The notes: generated from the letters alone by a model not told the origin. DNA of 64,000 bases from Sabellastarte sp. h YS-2021 (GCA_964017235.1 OZ024929.1:165091609-165155608); one strand, 5' to 3'. Positions 42,331 to 54,463 are shown, numbered from the stretch's first letter. Program-made: numbers and translations.

Positions 42331-43600
42331 CTCTCAAATATGTTGTTCATGTACTTTTTTGTGAACTGTAACATATTTAAGTTTCACAACTGTTGCTCAG
42401 TGTACAAGTGAGTAATGGCTACTTTATTGCTACTTTTAGTGAAAATGTGAAAAATCAGAAATATCTCTCAAACTGTAAGATATAGAGCAATTTCGAGCAA
42501 ATTTTTGACCCACAGGGTAGTACTAGAGTATCCTATCGCTAAGGGGGAAAAAACATTGGTGAACTTTGGCCTACTTTTGAGTGAGTAATAGCGCTTTTAC
42601 CTAATATAATTATATGACTTATAACTGTCAATGAGTAAATGGCTTATATCTTCATAAGTATTGCAGCTAAACAATTTTGTTCCAATATGATGTTCAGCTA
42701 CTTTCTCAACAGCTACAACATGGTCAGTAATTTGGAAGTGTATCTCCATAGCTAAGTGAGTAATAGCTACTTTTTCAATTTTTAATGATAACCATAATGA
42801 GTAAATGGCTTATATCTTCAAAAGTATTGCAGCTACACAATTTCTCTCAAATATGTTGTTCATGTACTTTTTTGTGAACTGTAACATATTTAAGTTTCAC
42901 AACTGTTGCTCGATGTACAAGTGAGTAATGGCTACTTTATTGCTACTTTTAGTGAAAATGTGAAAAATCAGAAATATCTCTCAAACCGTAAGATATAGAG
43001 CAATTTCGAGCAAATTTTTGACCCACAGGGTAGTACTAGAGTATCTTATTGCTAAGGGGGGAAAGGTTTGGTGAACTTTGGCCTACTTTTGAGTGAGTAA
43101 TAGCACTTTTACCTAATATAATTATATGACTTTTAACTGTCAATGAGTAAATGGCTTATATCTTCAAAAGTATTGCAGCTACACAATTTTGTTCCAATAT
43201 GATGTTCAGCTACTTTCTCCACAGCTACAACATGGTCAGTAATTTGGAAGTGTATCTCCATAGCTAAGTGAGTAATAGCTACTTTTTCAATTTTTAATGA
43301 TAACCATAATGAGTAAATTGCTTATATCTTCAAAAGTATTGCAGCTACACAATTTCTCTCAAATATGTTGTTCATGTACTTTTTTGTGAACTGGAACATA
43401 TTTAAGTTTCACAACTGTTGCTCAATGTACAAGTGAGTAATGGCTACTTTATTGCTACTTTTAGTGAAAATGTGAAAAATCAGAAATATCTCTCAAACTG
43501 TAAGATATAGAGAAATTTTGAGCAAATTTTTGAACCACAGGGTAGTACTAGAGTATCCTATGCTAAGGGGAAAATGGTTTGGTGAACTTTGGCCTACTTA
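42331..43600 (+). repeat. Tandem class 2, ~520-bp higher-order units
   Basis: Two full and one partial unit combine a class-1 monomer with a second part (TGTACTTTTTTGTGAACTG; GAGCAATTTCGAGCAAATTT; CACAGGGTAGTACTAGAG). Unit starts near 42020, 42540 and 43060 by matching blocks. Confidence 0.65.
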
Positions 43601-46380
43601 CTCACCTCCTCAAAATGAGTAAATGCGAATTATCTCTAAAAGTATTGCAGGTAGCCATTTTTTCTCAAATAACTCATTCACCTACTTTTGGGAGAGCTTT
43701 CACTTGGTTAAGTTTCAGATGCGTAGCTAGTTACTCACCTACTCAAAATGAGTAAATGCTAATTATGTCTAAAAGTATTGCAGATAGCCAATTTTTCTCA
43801 AATAACTGATTCATTTACTTTTGGAAGAGCTTTCACATGGTGAAGTTTCAGACCCATAGCTAATTACCCGCCTACTCAAAATGAGTAAATGCGAATTATC
43901 TCTAAAAGTATTGCAGATAGCCAATTTTTCTCCAATAACTCATTCATCTACTTTTGGAAGAGCTTTCACATGGTGAAGTTTCAGACCCATAGCTAATTAC
44001 TCACCTACTCAAAATGAGTAAATGCGAATGCTCTCTAAAAGTATTGCAGATAGCCAATTTTTCTCAAATAACTCATTCACCTACTTTTGGGAGAGCTTTC
44101 ACTTGGTGAAGTTTCAGACCTGTAGCTAATTACTCACCTACTCAAAATGAGTAAATGCTAATTATCTCTAAAAGTATTGCAGATAGCCAATTTTTCTCAA
44201 ATAGCTCATTCATCTACTTTTGGAAGAGCTTTCACATGGTGAAGTTTCAGACCCATAGCTAATTACTCACCTACTCAAAATGAGTAAATGCGAATTCTCT
44301 CTAAAAGTATTGCAGATAGCCAATTTTTCTCAAATAACTCCAAATAACTCATTCACCTACTTTTGGAAGAGCTTTCACTTGGTGAAGTTTCAGACCCGTA
44401 GCTAATTACTCACCTACTCAAAATGAGTAAATGCTAATTATCTCTAAAAGTATTGCAGATAGCCAATTTTTCTCAAATAACTCATTCATCTACTTTTGGG
44501 AGAGCTTTCACTTGGTGAAGTGTGAGACCTGTAGCTAATTTCTCACCTACTCAAAATGAGTAAATGTTAAATATCTCTAAAAGTATTGCAGATAGCCATT
44601 TTTTCTCAAATAACTCATTCATTTACTTTTGGAAGAGCTTTCACATGGTGAAGTTTCAGACCCATAGCTAATTACTCGCCTACTCAAAATGAGTAAATGT
44701 GAATTATCTCTAAAAGTATTGCAGATAGCCAATTTTTCTCAAATAACTCATTCACCTACTTTTGGGAGAGCTTTCACTTGGTGAAGTTTCAGACCCGTAG
44801 CTAATTACTCACCTACTCAAAATGAGTAAATGCGAATTATCTCTAAAAGTATTGCAGATAGCCAATTTTTCTCAAATAACTCATTCATCTACTTTTGAGA
44901 GAGCTTTCAAATGGTGAAGTTTCAGACCCGTAGGTAATTACTCACCTACTCAAAATGAGTAAATGCGAATTATCTCTAAAAGAATTGCAGATACCCAATT
45001 TTTCTCAAATAAGTCATTCATCTACTTTTGGGAGAGCTTTCACTTGGTGAAGTTTCACGCCCGTAGCTAATTACTCACCTACTCAAAATGAGTAAATGCA
45101 AATTATCTCTAAAAGTATTGCAGATAGCCAATTTTTCTCAAATAACTCATTCATCTACTTTTGGAAGAGCTTTCACATGGTGAAGTTTCAGACCCATAGC
45201 TAATTTCTCACCTACTCAAAATGAGTAAATGCGAATTATCTCTAAAAGTATTGCAGATAGCCAATTTTTTTCAAATAACTCATTCATCTACTTTGGGAGA
45301 GCTTTCACTTGGTGAAGTTTCAGACCTGTAGCTAATTTCTCACCCGCTCAAAATGAGTAAATACTAATTATCTCTAAAAGTATTGCAGATAGCCAATTTT
45401 TATCAAATAACTCATTCATCTACTTTTGGAAGAGCTTTCACATGGTGAAGTTTCAGACCCATAGCTAATTACTCACCTACTCAAAATGAGTAAATGCGAA
45501 TTTTCTCTAAAAGTATTGCAGATAGCCAATTTTTCTCAAATAACTCATTCATCTACTTTTCGAAGAGCTTTCACATGGCAAAGTTTCAGACCCATAGGTA
45601 ATAACTCACCTACTCAAAATGAGTAACTGCGAATTATCTCTAAGAGTATTGCATATAGCCAATTTTTCTGAAATAATTCATTCACCTACTTTTGGGAGAG
45701 CTTTCACATGGTGAAGTTTCAGACCTGTAGCTAATTACTCACCTACTCAAAATGAGTAACTGCGAATTATCTCTAAAAGTATTGCAGATAGTCAATTTTT
45801 CTCAAATAACTCATTCATCTACTTTTGGAAGAGGTGTCACATGGTGAAGTTTCAGACCCATAGCTAATTACTCACCTACTCAAAATGAGTAAATGAGAAT
45901 TATCTCTAAAAGTATTGCAGATAGCCAATTTTTCTCAAATAACTCATTCATCTACTTTTGAAAGAGCTTTCACATGGTGAAGTTTCAGACTCGTAGGTAA
46001 TTACTCACCTACTCAAAATGAGTAAATGCTAATTATCTCTAAAAGTATTGTGGGTACCCAATTTTTATCAAATAACTCATTCATCTACTTTTGGAAGAGC
46101 TTTCACATGGTGAAGTTCCAAACCTGTAGGTAATTACTCACATACTCAAAATGAGTAAATGCGAATTATCTCTAAAAGTATTGCAGATAGCCAGTATTTT
46201 TCAAATAACTCACTTCACCTATATTTTGGGAGAACTTTCAATTAGTGAATTTTCAGATCCATATCTAATTACTCACCTACTCAAAATGAGTAATTGCCTA
46301 TTATCACAAAAAGTATTGCAGATAGCCAGTATTTCTCAAATAACTCATTCACCTACATTTTGGAGATATTTCACATGCTA
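43601..46380 (+). repeat. Tandem class 3, 133-bp monomers, about 20 copies
   Basis: TGAGTAAATG starts at 43616, 43749, 43882, 44015 and so on, exactly 133 bp apart. Conserved blocks are CTCTAAAAGTATTGCAGATA, CAAATAACTCATTCA and GAAGAGCTTTCACATGGTGA. The last two units are more diverged. Confidence 0.88.
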
Positions 46381-46399
46381 AAGTTTTTTTATGAATTAT

Positions 46400-47320
46400 T
46401 AAAATAATTTTTAATGCATTAAAATTAATAAAATCATGCACTAAATCGATTATAACTTGAAAAGTATTGTATTTAGAGCATTTTGTTAAAGTATGTTATT
46501 CACCTACTTTTTCCCACAGCAACAACATGGTGAGTAACTTGGGTGTCTATCTCAATAGATAAGTGAGTAATAGCTACTTTTGGATTTTTCACTAACTTCC
46601 ATCATGAGTGAAATCACTTGTAACTTGAAAACTATTGCATTTAGACCTTCAGGGTAGTACAAAAGTGTCCTATGCAAAGGGGAAAGATTTCAATTTTCGC
46701 CACTTTTGGCGGCCTTCTTGGATTTTAGCGGAAAAAAATGAAAAAGTGTGAATATCTCGAAAACCATAAGAGATAGAGCAATTTCGAGCGAATTTTTGAC
46801 CTGCAAGGTAGTACAAGAATGTCCTGTGCAAAGGGGTAAAATATCAATTTTCGCCACTTTTGGCGGCCTTTTTGGATTTTTGCGGAAAATAGAAAAGTGT
46901 CAATATCTCAAAAACCGTAAGAGATAGAGCGATTTTGAGCAAATTTTTGATCTGCAGGGTGGTACAAGAGTCTCCTCCTCAAAGGGGGAAAATTTCAATT
47001 TTCGCCACTTTTGGCGGCCATCTTACATTTTTGCGGAAAATGAAAAAGTGTCAATATCTCGAAAACCATAACGGATCGAGCGATTTCGAGCGATTTTTTG
47101 ACCCACAGGGTGATACAAGAGTGTCCTGTCCAAAGGGGAAAAATTTCATTTTTCGCCACTTTCGGCGGCCATCTTGGATTTTTGCTGAAAATGGAAAAGT
47201 GTCAATATCTCGAAAAACATAACAGATAGAGCGGTTTCAAGCGAATTTTCGACCTGCAGGATGGTACAACAGTGTCCTATGCAAAGGGGAAAAATTTCAA
47301 TGTAGTATTTCTTCCCCTGC
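46400..47320 (+). repeat. Tandem class 4, ~150-bp monomers
   Basis: Four or five units with AATATCTCGAAAACCATAA, GAGCGATTTCGAGC, and TTCGCCACTTTTGGCGGCC (itself a small hairpin, GCCACTTTTGGC). Confidence 0.75.
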
Positions 47321-47361
47321 TGTACTCGGCGGGAGATACATACCGCGGCAGTGGTCTTGTT

Positions 47362-47997
47362 TTGCAATATAATAGAAAATACGTCAACAATGGTATATAT
47401 GAAAAAAAAAATATATAATACAAATGAAAATGAAAACAAAACCATTGACTTACCTCAAGATACTCAAGTCATTTCTCCAAAGATTTTAATGAAACAAAAA
47501 GAAATAGAAGCCTTCTATATTTGTAACTAGTAATGGAGGATAAAGAAAAAAATATCACCTGGTCTGTATGATACCTGTACATAGGACAAATACGCTGCAT
47601 GGTTGAACTTGATGATAAATATTTATCAATAATATATTATTAATAATATTTATTAAAACCTTTATGTAAACAATATGTTAAATTTGGTAGCTATTTGATA
47701 TATACGGTAGTATATGATGTTACATTAAATCCACATTTAACTTTTCAAGATATGTAATGCATTATACATAGCTAGCATTTATCGCATGGCAATATTCAAT
47801 CTAAATTTTCAAAATTCGATTAGAATAAAAAGCTTTATAATAAAGATATTTTTGGAAACACAATAGTACAGTGTAGTAATTTTTAAATGTATTTGATAAG
47901 CTATGCAGCTGCTCAAACACACTATCAAGTAATACGAGGACTTATTTGACCTTTTCATTTTTACAATAACACATTTGTTACTGTATAATCGGGTAAC
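47362..47997. other. Non-coding DNA
   Basis: AT-rich flank between the tandem element and the pogo gene; a donor-like CTTGAG|GTAAGT on the minus strand at about 47453 is isolated. Nothing else seen. Confidence 0.35.
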
Positions 47998-48572
47998 TCA
48001 ATAAATACATTTAAATATATTAATTAATAATAATTGAAAGTTTAACACCAAATCCAAATAAAAGCTGAAGGCCTGTCCCAATATGACCCTGGCTGTTGAA
48101 CAGGGTAAAATTTTAAGTTTAAAAATTTGAAGAGAAAAAAAATACTGTTCGTTGCATTGCCCACAATACCATTTTTGTCCAAGATCAACCAAAACAGAAT
48201 AATCAATCTGATGTGAGGGCAAGCAAGACACATGATACTCTGCCATGCATATGTAACATTGGGCAGCTGTAAGATTTGACACTGATAATAGGCAAACTCC
48301 ACAGATTGGCTCCTCCTGACATGCTGGGCATCTCCACTTTGTAGAATTGTCTATTACAGAAAGATCAGCTGTAGTTTGAGCAGGACCCTCCAAACAATGG
48401 CAGTGCCACCACCTTGTGCAGTGATCACAACCATATGACACAATGTGCATGGTGTCATCATCAGGTTCTGGTGGCATGTTGCACCCAGAACAGGTCTGTA
48501 AAATGCTCTCTTCTCCATCATCAAGTGCAGCATAATCCCACACTTGTCTCCTTCTTCCTGATTTTCTAATAT
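47998..48572 (-). CDS. PHD-finger exon of the pogo-type gene
   Basis: Acceptor TTACATTTTCCAG|ATATTAG. Two zinc fingers: CSGCNMPPEPD...YGCDHCTRWWHCHC...WRCPAC, and CGVCLLSVSN...CYICMAEYHVSCL...WYCGQC. A fast-evolving hydrophobic tail follows to the stop at 47998; its last ~45 residues look like read-through into non-coding DNA. PHD fingers bind histone H3 tails and may target the element to chromatin. Confidence 0.7.
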
Positions 48573-50454
48573 CTGGAAAATGTAAACAGTAAAACAGTTA
48601 ATGATTATAAAATATTTATACTTATTGGTTTATTTATGAAGTCAATAACGGAAAATACTGTGAAACTGATAGTTCATTAATAATATATCCAAGGACAACA
48701 CATCATAATTATAGATTAATACATGTAGAAGATGAGCATCAGTTACATTTGAAACTTAAAATTAAAACTGACATAAGTACCCAAATTTGGGTAATGTGAC
48801 CCAGGAACCTAATTTAGGCATTTTCTAAGTTATTACTGTACAATTACCTTGCATTGACAGTTTTATGGCAGTTGATGCAAAACTGAAAGAATTTGATCTA
48901 CTGGCTGCAGATAGCTTGTTGTTTTAGCTGGAAGTGAAATAATGCTAATATTGTTGGCAATGGCAAGTTTGATTAGGTCAACCGAAAAATGGGCAGACAC
49001 TGCATCATACACCAATATCTGAGGTCTGTCACTTCCTATTGATGGTAAAAACAGATCCCTGCAATTCAGAATAAATGTGGAATAATGGAAATGTATATTT
49101 CAAATTTATTTGTTAAATATACTTTACAGTTCCAAAAATGAATAACAACATACACAGATTTCACTTTTCACATAGTTTAGACAAGTATATTGTACTTTAA
49201 CTCAATCAATATCATTACTTAATTGTACTTTCATGGCAAATAAAGACTATGACAGTTATTTAGATTAGATTAAGATCTTTATGGCAATCATTATTAATTA
49301 GTAATATCAGCTCTATCATTGTGCATAAGCATTGTGAAAACATTGCATTCTGATATTAAAATAAATGTACCATTATTAATGTTTTGATGATATATTCCCA
49401 TACATACCTGAACCATTCAAGGAAAATTTCCCTGTTTATGTAGCCACTTTCACTGGAGCCATACCGCCCACTATATGGTAATGAGTTGCATGGCAACTTT
49501 GTTGGAAAATTCCGTGAAAAAATGACATATAGTGCAATGGATTTCCTGTTGGCGTTCACACAATGGACTGTAGTAATGTGTTCATTAATGAAAATAGGTT
49601 TCACTTTTGCCTGTATTAATAAAGAAATGTACATTTTTATACTAAGGTAAATTAACTGTTAGTGTTCCCTTTAATAAAGAAGTAATGTAACTTTAAGTTG
49701 AATACTTAGAAATTTAAATTTCAGTAAAATTGATAACCAGTGTTACATTTTTCTGTGTAATAAATAGAGGCACATATGGAATTTACACTCAACTTACAAA
49801 TACAGTATATTTCATTAGAACTGAAGTGCATTACATTGACAAGAAAAAAGTGAAATGTATTTACATCTAATACATTATAATGCAAAATATGATATGCCAG
49901 CATAATCTAACAACCTCATGTGATATTTTGGTTTGTAATGTACTCATGCATTGCATTAAAATAATTTCAAATGTAGAATGTTCTCATTTAAGATTTGTCA
50001 TTATACCAAAATAAACATTTTACCTGGAATGTCCCTTTGGTAACTAAGACTGGCTGTTGCAAACACTGTTGCTTTGACCATCCTTTTTCGTTGACGTTCC
50101 ATACATTACTGGGCTTGACTAGTAAGTTCATTGATTGTAATTGCTGGTTCAAAAGGTCAAAATAATGCAGGATGTTCTCAGATGAATCGCAGGCTTGGAT
50201 TCTTGATTGTTCCCGATGCCTTGGTTTTCTAGGTGTGAAGTTGTGCCACTTCAAAAAGCCTGGCACCACTTGTGTGAAACTGCTTTTGGGACACCTTTTC
50301 TCTTCAAGGTCTCTGAAGCCATGGCTTTCAGAAGCTGATAGCTAAAGGGAATCAACTTTTCTTCATACCATCTGAAATAGATTTAAAAGTAACATTAATA
50401 ATTAGCCTTTCATTTTAAAAGCCCTATCCATCTGCCTTTGTGGTGTAGGTTGAC

Positions 50455-50508
50455 CTTTGAAGTTAGGCAGCACTGGGCTTGCTTGGTACTTGGAGGTGTG
50501 GCCATCTG
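50455..50508 (+). repeat. 5S rRNA-derived segment, second copy
   Basis: TGAAGTTAGGCAGCACTGGG, then CTTGGTACTTGGAGGTGTGG and CCATCTG follow the 5S internal control region (GAAGTTAAGCA...GTTAGTACTTGGATGGGTGACC). Lies in an intron of the pogo-type gene. Diverged; not a gene. Confidence 0.55.
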
Positions 50509-51150
50509 ATGCAAATGTAATTGGAAATAAAATGTAAACGGGATAAAAACTGCTAATTTGCTACATTTTATGTAAATTAATTATCTTCTACAAATAGTTG
50601 TCACGATCTTTACACTTGTGTATACTTTTAAATAAATTTGTCCTATATATGTATATAAATAAAATTGGGAGAGTGGCTTTGAGGTCAGTTAATTGAAAAT
50701 TTGAATAATAGAGCATTGGATAAAAGAGCTGCTGTACATCACAAAATCAAAAAAGAATATGTTTTGCATTACCTCATATAATTTGACAGGCTGCACTCTT
50801 CACTTTCTGATAGGAAAAACTTCCTTCCAATGCGTCTTCTTTCAGTTCTCCTTAATTTGGCGTAATCCCTGATGGTGGACCTCAGGACACCATAGATCTT
50901 TTATGCCTTTCTTGTGGACAGCTTCTTTGAGCTAAAAGAAAGTGACACATATATTTCACATAACAGTTTCTCTGGTTACTTGCATATCAAAATAAAATAG
51001 GATTTTATTAACACTGATAAAAGTAACCCTTTTCCATATTTATGCAATTGAAGTAACAAAATTATACTTACACAGCACTATAGCATCTTGCAGCTTTGTT
51101 TTATCAAACTGTCTCTTTTTTTTCTTTGGGTGACATTTCATTAACTTTAC

Positions 51151-51814
51151 CTGCATATATAAAATAGACATGCTGTGTGTTACATTCACAAAAAAATGTA
51201 TGTTGTGACTACACATTCACAATATACAGAATCATACATAAATAACACAGGTTTTACATTAATACAAATATAAAAACTGGCTATATATAATTTAACATTT
51301 ACATTTAACATTCTCCACCATTTAGGATTAAATGGTGATAAGAGACTATGCTTAAAATAATTCAATCAATTGGTTGCACCTGGATATGTTAGTTGGAATT
51401 TAATTGAATCATATGACAATAACATAATTAAAATAACCATACATCAATAACATAACTTCTAAAGTAATCTAAACAATACAGCATCATGCATGTACAGTTC
51501 ATATAATTATTTCATAATTATTTAAAAAGTTTATTTTGATAAAAGTTAGATGTTAACACCCACTATTATGACTGTACAATGTAGTAATGGAATAAAACCA
51601 TGTGTTCTGAATGAGAGCATTATAGCCATTTACCATGATTGATAACTGATCACTCTTATTTACAAACAAAAGCACATGGACTAGGTAAAATATAGCTAAA
51701 CATCTATAAAAATAGATTGGGAACCAGCCAACCTTTAACAATAAAGGGACTGGTATCACCTATGATGGCCTTCGTCAACTAATGCTGCATTCATTTGTGC
51801 TTCTTGAGGCGGTA
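51151..51814. other. Non-coding 5' flank of the pogo-type gene
   Basis: AT-rich; a possible upstream non-coding exon is not excluded. No element ends recognised. Confidence 0.35.
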
Positions 51815-52325
51815 TTCAACTCCCGTAAAACAGTTCTTTGCATTTTTAACCGCATTTTTCCGGGATGTGAACTAGTAAGTACCAGTGCTCCATAGCCAAA
51901 AGAATGCATCGCTAATATCCGTCCTGTATCGGGTTATTTTAATTATTTATATGCATTCAAAATATTTTTACCATATATTATTGGACTTATGACATTGAAT
52001 AATGCCAATTAAATTTTAAAATATTTTGGGAAGATAATCTTCAGAAGCAAATATGTGGTTTTGGGCGATAATAGAGGATCGACAACATTTAAACTGATGC
52101 ACATTTTTTGTTTATCACAAATGTTGTTTAATTATTATGCAATATCAATGGTGAAAGGGGGATATTGTGTCAAAATGTGCACCAAATGTAATAGCTAGAA
52201 ATCTTTTTATTTAATTTTTTCTTAATCATTGCTAGGTGTAACTACGGAAGCCTAGAACCCAAGATGGTGGGCGATACCTGACCCTATATTGCAGAGTAGG
52301 GTCGGGAACCAGACCAGTATGAAAA
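51815..52325 (+). repeat. Dispersed repeat, second copy (with empty MITE site)
   Basis: Shares its first ~75 bp (AAAACAGTTCTT...GAACTAGTAAGTA) and last ~230 bp (ATCACAAATGTTGTTTAATTA...GTGCACCAAATG) with 14190-14930. The final part (AACTACGGAAGC...CAAGATGGTGGGCGATACCT...GAGTAGGGTCGG) matches, in inverse, both flanks of the MITE at 12078-12738. Confidence 0.65.
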
Positions 52326-52873
52326 TAGACATTTAAATTAGAAAAACATTTTGTTCATTAGAAATGAAAATATTTTACACATTAAATCCCATTGTATTAG
52401 ACTAAATAGCATATTTACCTTAAATTTCACCATTCAGAGTATTTGGAACCTTTTCAATTTGTTTACATCAAACTGTCAAAATCCAAAGGCTGTCGTTTGA
52501 CCCATGTGACTTGAAAAAAAAAAAAATGGTGTCATTTTAGTAAAATAAAGTCATTTTCTGTAAAATATTTGACGTAAACTGTATGAAACCAAAAATATAA
52601 CTTTTCCTTATTTTAGAAATTAATTGCTTATAGAAAAAAATTCATTTGTGTCTCAGTAAACCCTTTTGTTGGTTTATTACATTTGTTACAAGGGACTTTT
52701 TCTGTTGTCAAAACAATCCCTGTTTATGGTGTGGTTATTATGTTTTTTTTAAAAAGTAAATTCTTACAAATCATAAAATAATTACATTTGAATAATACCT
52801 AAATCAAAACCAATTATTACTGAGAAGAATATAAACATTTTTATTTAAAACAACATATCTTAACATTTACATA
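52326..52873. other. Non-coding AT-rich DNA
   Basis: No ORF or repeat partner noticed in the window. Confidence 0.35.
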
Positions 52874-53101
52874 GGGGCCACGGTGGCAGAGTGGTAACAC
52901 TCTCGCCTACCACCTCTGAGGCCGGGGTTCGGTTCCCGGCACGGATTCAAGTGGGAAAGCTGGTAGTTGCTTGCCGTTGGTCGGCAGTTTACAGTACAGA
53001 ACCCCGACGAACTGTATGTACTCGTTTCCTCTGCCCTTCCAACTACCCATCATGACCAGTATAGTGTTGAAAGCGACGTAAAACCCCAAATAATAATAAA
53101 A
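52874..53101 (+). mobile_element. tRNA-headed SINE, copy 3
   Basis: A box TGGCAGAGTGG and B box GGTTCGGTTCC (family GGTTCGATCCC); end GTGTTGAAAGCGACGTAAAA plus an (AATAA)n tail. Flanked by the 13-bp target duplication TTAACATTTACAT, exact on both sides. Confidence 0.88.
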
Positions 53102-54265
53102 AATAAAAAAAATTAACATTTACATTTGTTATAAGCGACTCAGGCATAGCATCACAAAAAATCAATAATTCTGGAATTCCTGTGCAGCACTGCTGTCAGA
53201 CACAATGTGATTCAGTATTTATTTTTTTTTTTGTATTTGTACTTTAGCACTTAGACTTATAATTTATTTGTGTATTTACAGTGTATTATTACAGAAGAAC
53301 AATTTGAAATTAATGTAAAGGAATGATTTCAGCTTTATTTATTATTATTGTGCTAAGCATGACATCACCAACTTCCTGTTGTCATTTTTTGAAGGTAAAC
53401 ACTGCTTGAGAAGATTCATGACTTTTATGATTATAATGACAATGTATTGTAATGCCTACTGAAATGTATGTACAGTTATTCTAATTTTTGTGTAATGTAC
53501 AATAGATAAGTATGACATGATTTTTTTGGGGTGACATCTACAGTTTTACTGTGCAATAAACACAAGTGGGCGGAATTTACGGGATGTCGAAAATAACGCC
53601 ACCCGTGTACTGTTAATTTCCAAAATAACGTCCAGGTTCAAATAAATGCCTGGTTCAAATTAATGCCTGGTACTATATATATGTATATATAAGCACACCG
53701 TTTATAACACTTTTTTGTATTTCAACAGAATGCCTGGTTCAATTTAACGCCTGGACTGCAATTTGAAAATAATTAATGCCTGGGCCATATTTTGAAAAAA
53801 ATACGGTACTGGTTGTCTGTGTAATTTTTGAACAGCATGTTTGTACAGATATTATCATAAGTATAAAGTGCTATGTGAATTCTTAGAGGTATGTATATGT
53901 GCCCGTCACTAACATTTAATGCCTATCTGGCTGGCATGTATATAATTCGACCTATTTTTAAAATGTAAACAAACCTTCAACTAGGGCCGGGAAAAGTAAA
54001 AAAAACCCACTATAAAAAGCACCACCATAAAAATAAAAAAAAAACAAAAATAAAAAAAAAACACTGATTTTGGACAACCCTTAAAAACCCCACCCTTAAA
54101 ATTGACAGACTTAAAAAATCCACCCTGTTCATTTCTGAATAAAAGTTCAAAAAGTCTAGTTTTATGATTTCAAATCCTGCTCCATTGATACCAAAAAAGT
54201 ATAGTTTTCTGATTTCAAATGCTTTGTTACTTGTGGGGGTGGGGAGAAATGAAAAAGTATATTTG
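53102..54265. other. Non-coding DNA with AATGCCTGG repeats
   Basis: At 53620-53795 the phrase AATGCCTGGTTCAA or its variants recurs five times at irregular spacing, ending near AAAATACGGTAC; likely a small transposon end region. 53560-53615 (GGGCGGAAT, CGCCACCCGTGTAC) matches, in inverse, the sequence just left of the element at 37988. No gene. Confidence 0.4.
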
Positions 54266-54463
54266 TTTTATTATTCTTAGATTATTGTATGGATTGTACT
54301 TGTTGTTAGATGACTTCCCAGATGACTGGTGATCTCTTTTGGTTAGACAAAAAGGCATCATTCATTTTATTATTCTTAGATTATTGTATGGATTGTACTT
54401 GTTGTTAGATGACTTCCCAGATGACTGGTGATCTCTTTTGGTTAGACAAAAAGGCATCATTCA
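54266..54463 (+). repeat. Perfect 99-bp tandem duplication
   Basis: The block starting TTTTATTATTCTTAGATTAT at 54266 is repeated from 54365 without visible change. Very recent, or an assembly duplication. Confidence 0.85.

Larger units (their letters stand above)
41404..47361 (+). mobile_element. 6-kb HINE/pearl-like element with composite tandem core
   Basis: Left end CTCCCGCCCGGCTTGCCGG followed by AGGGAGATAATA, including a CCGG hairpin. Right end ACTCGGCGGGAGATAC...CCGCGGCAGTGGTCTTGTTT. CTCCCGCC at the start and GGCGGGAG near the end are inverted. The whole core is tandem repeats of at least four related monomer classes. No protein-coding gene. The tail TCTTGTT resembles that of the 37988 element. 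Confidence 0.65.
47998..51150 (-). pseudogene. Pogo/Tigger-type (DDE_1) transposase with C-terminal PHD fingers, broken
   Basis: A minus-strand gene of at least six exons with GT-AG borders: 51072-51150 (ATG near 51141; KKKKRQFDKTKLQDAIV), 50773-50931 (helix-turn-helix, YGVLRSTIRDYAKL), 50024-50371 (CENP-B-like helices and the first DDE block), 49408-49620, 48848-49058 (second and third catalytic blocks, LVYDAVSAHFS and LQPVDQI) and 47998-48572 (two PHD fingers). Damage: a stop or frame change in the 50.9-kb exon, a one-base loss in a T-run near 50250, WNVNEKG where the family has WNxDET, and a frame change after LQPVDQ. It therefore encodes no active transposase. Confidence 0.78.

Noticed and set aside
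41404-47361. CRISPR-like array
   Set aside because: The 133-bp and other units are whole monomers without unique spacers; animal tandem repeats in a mobile element.
46151-47445. ORFs of 76-99 residues in the last part of the tandem element
   Set aside because: Repeat-derived; sequence cycles with the monomer.
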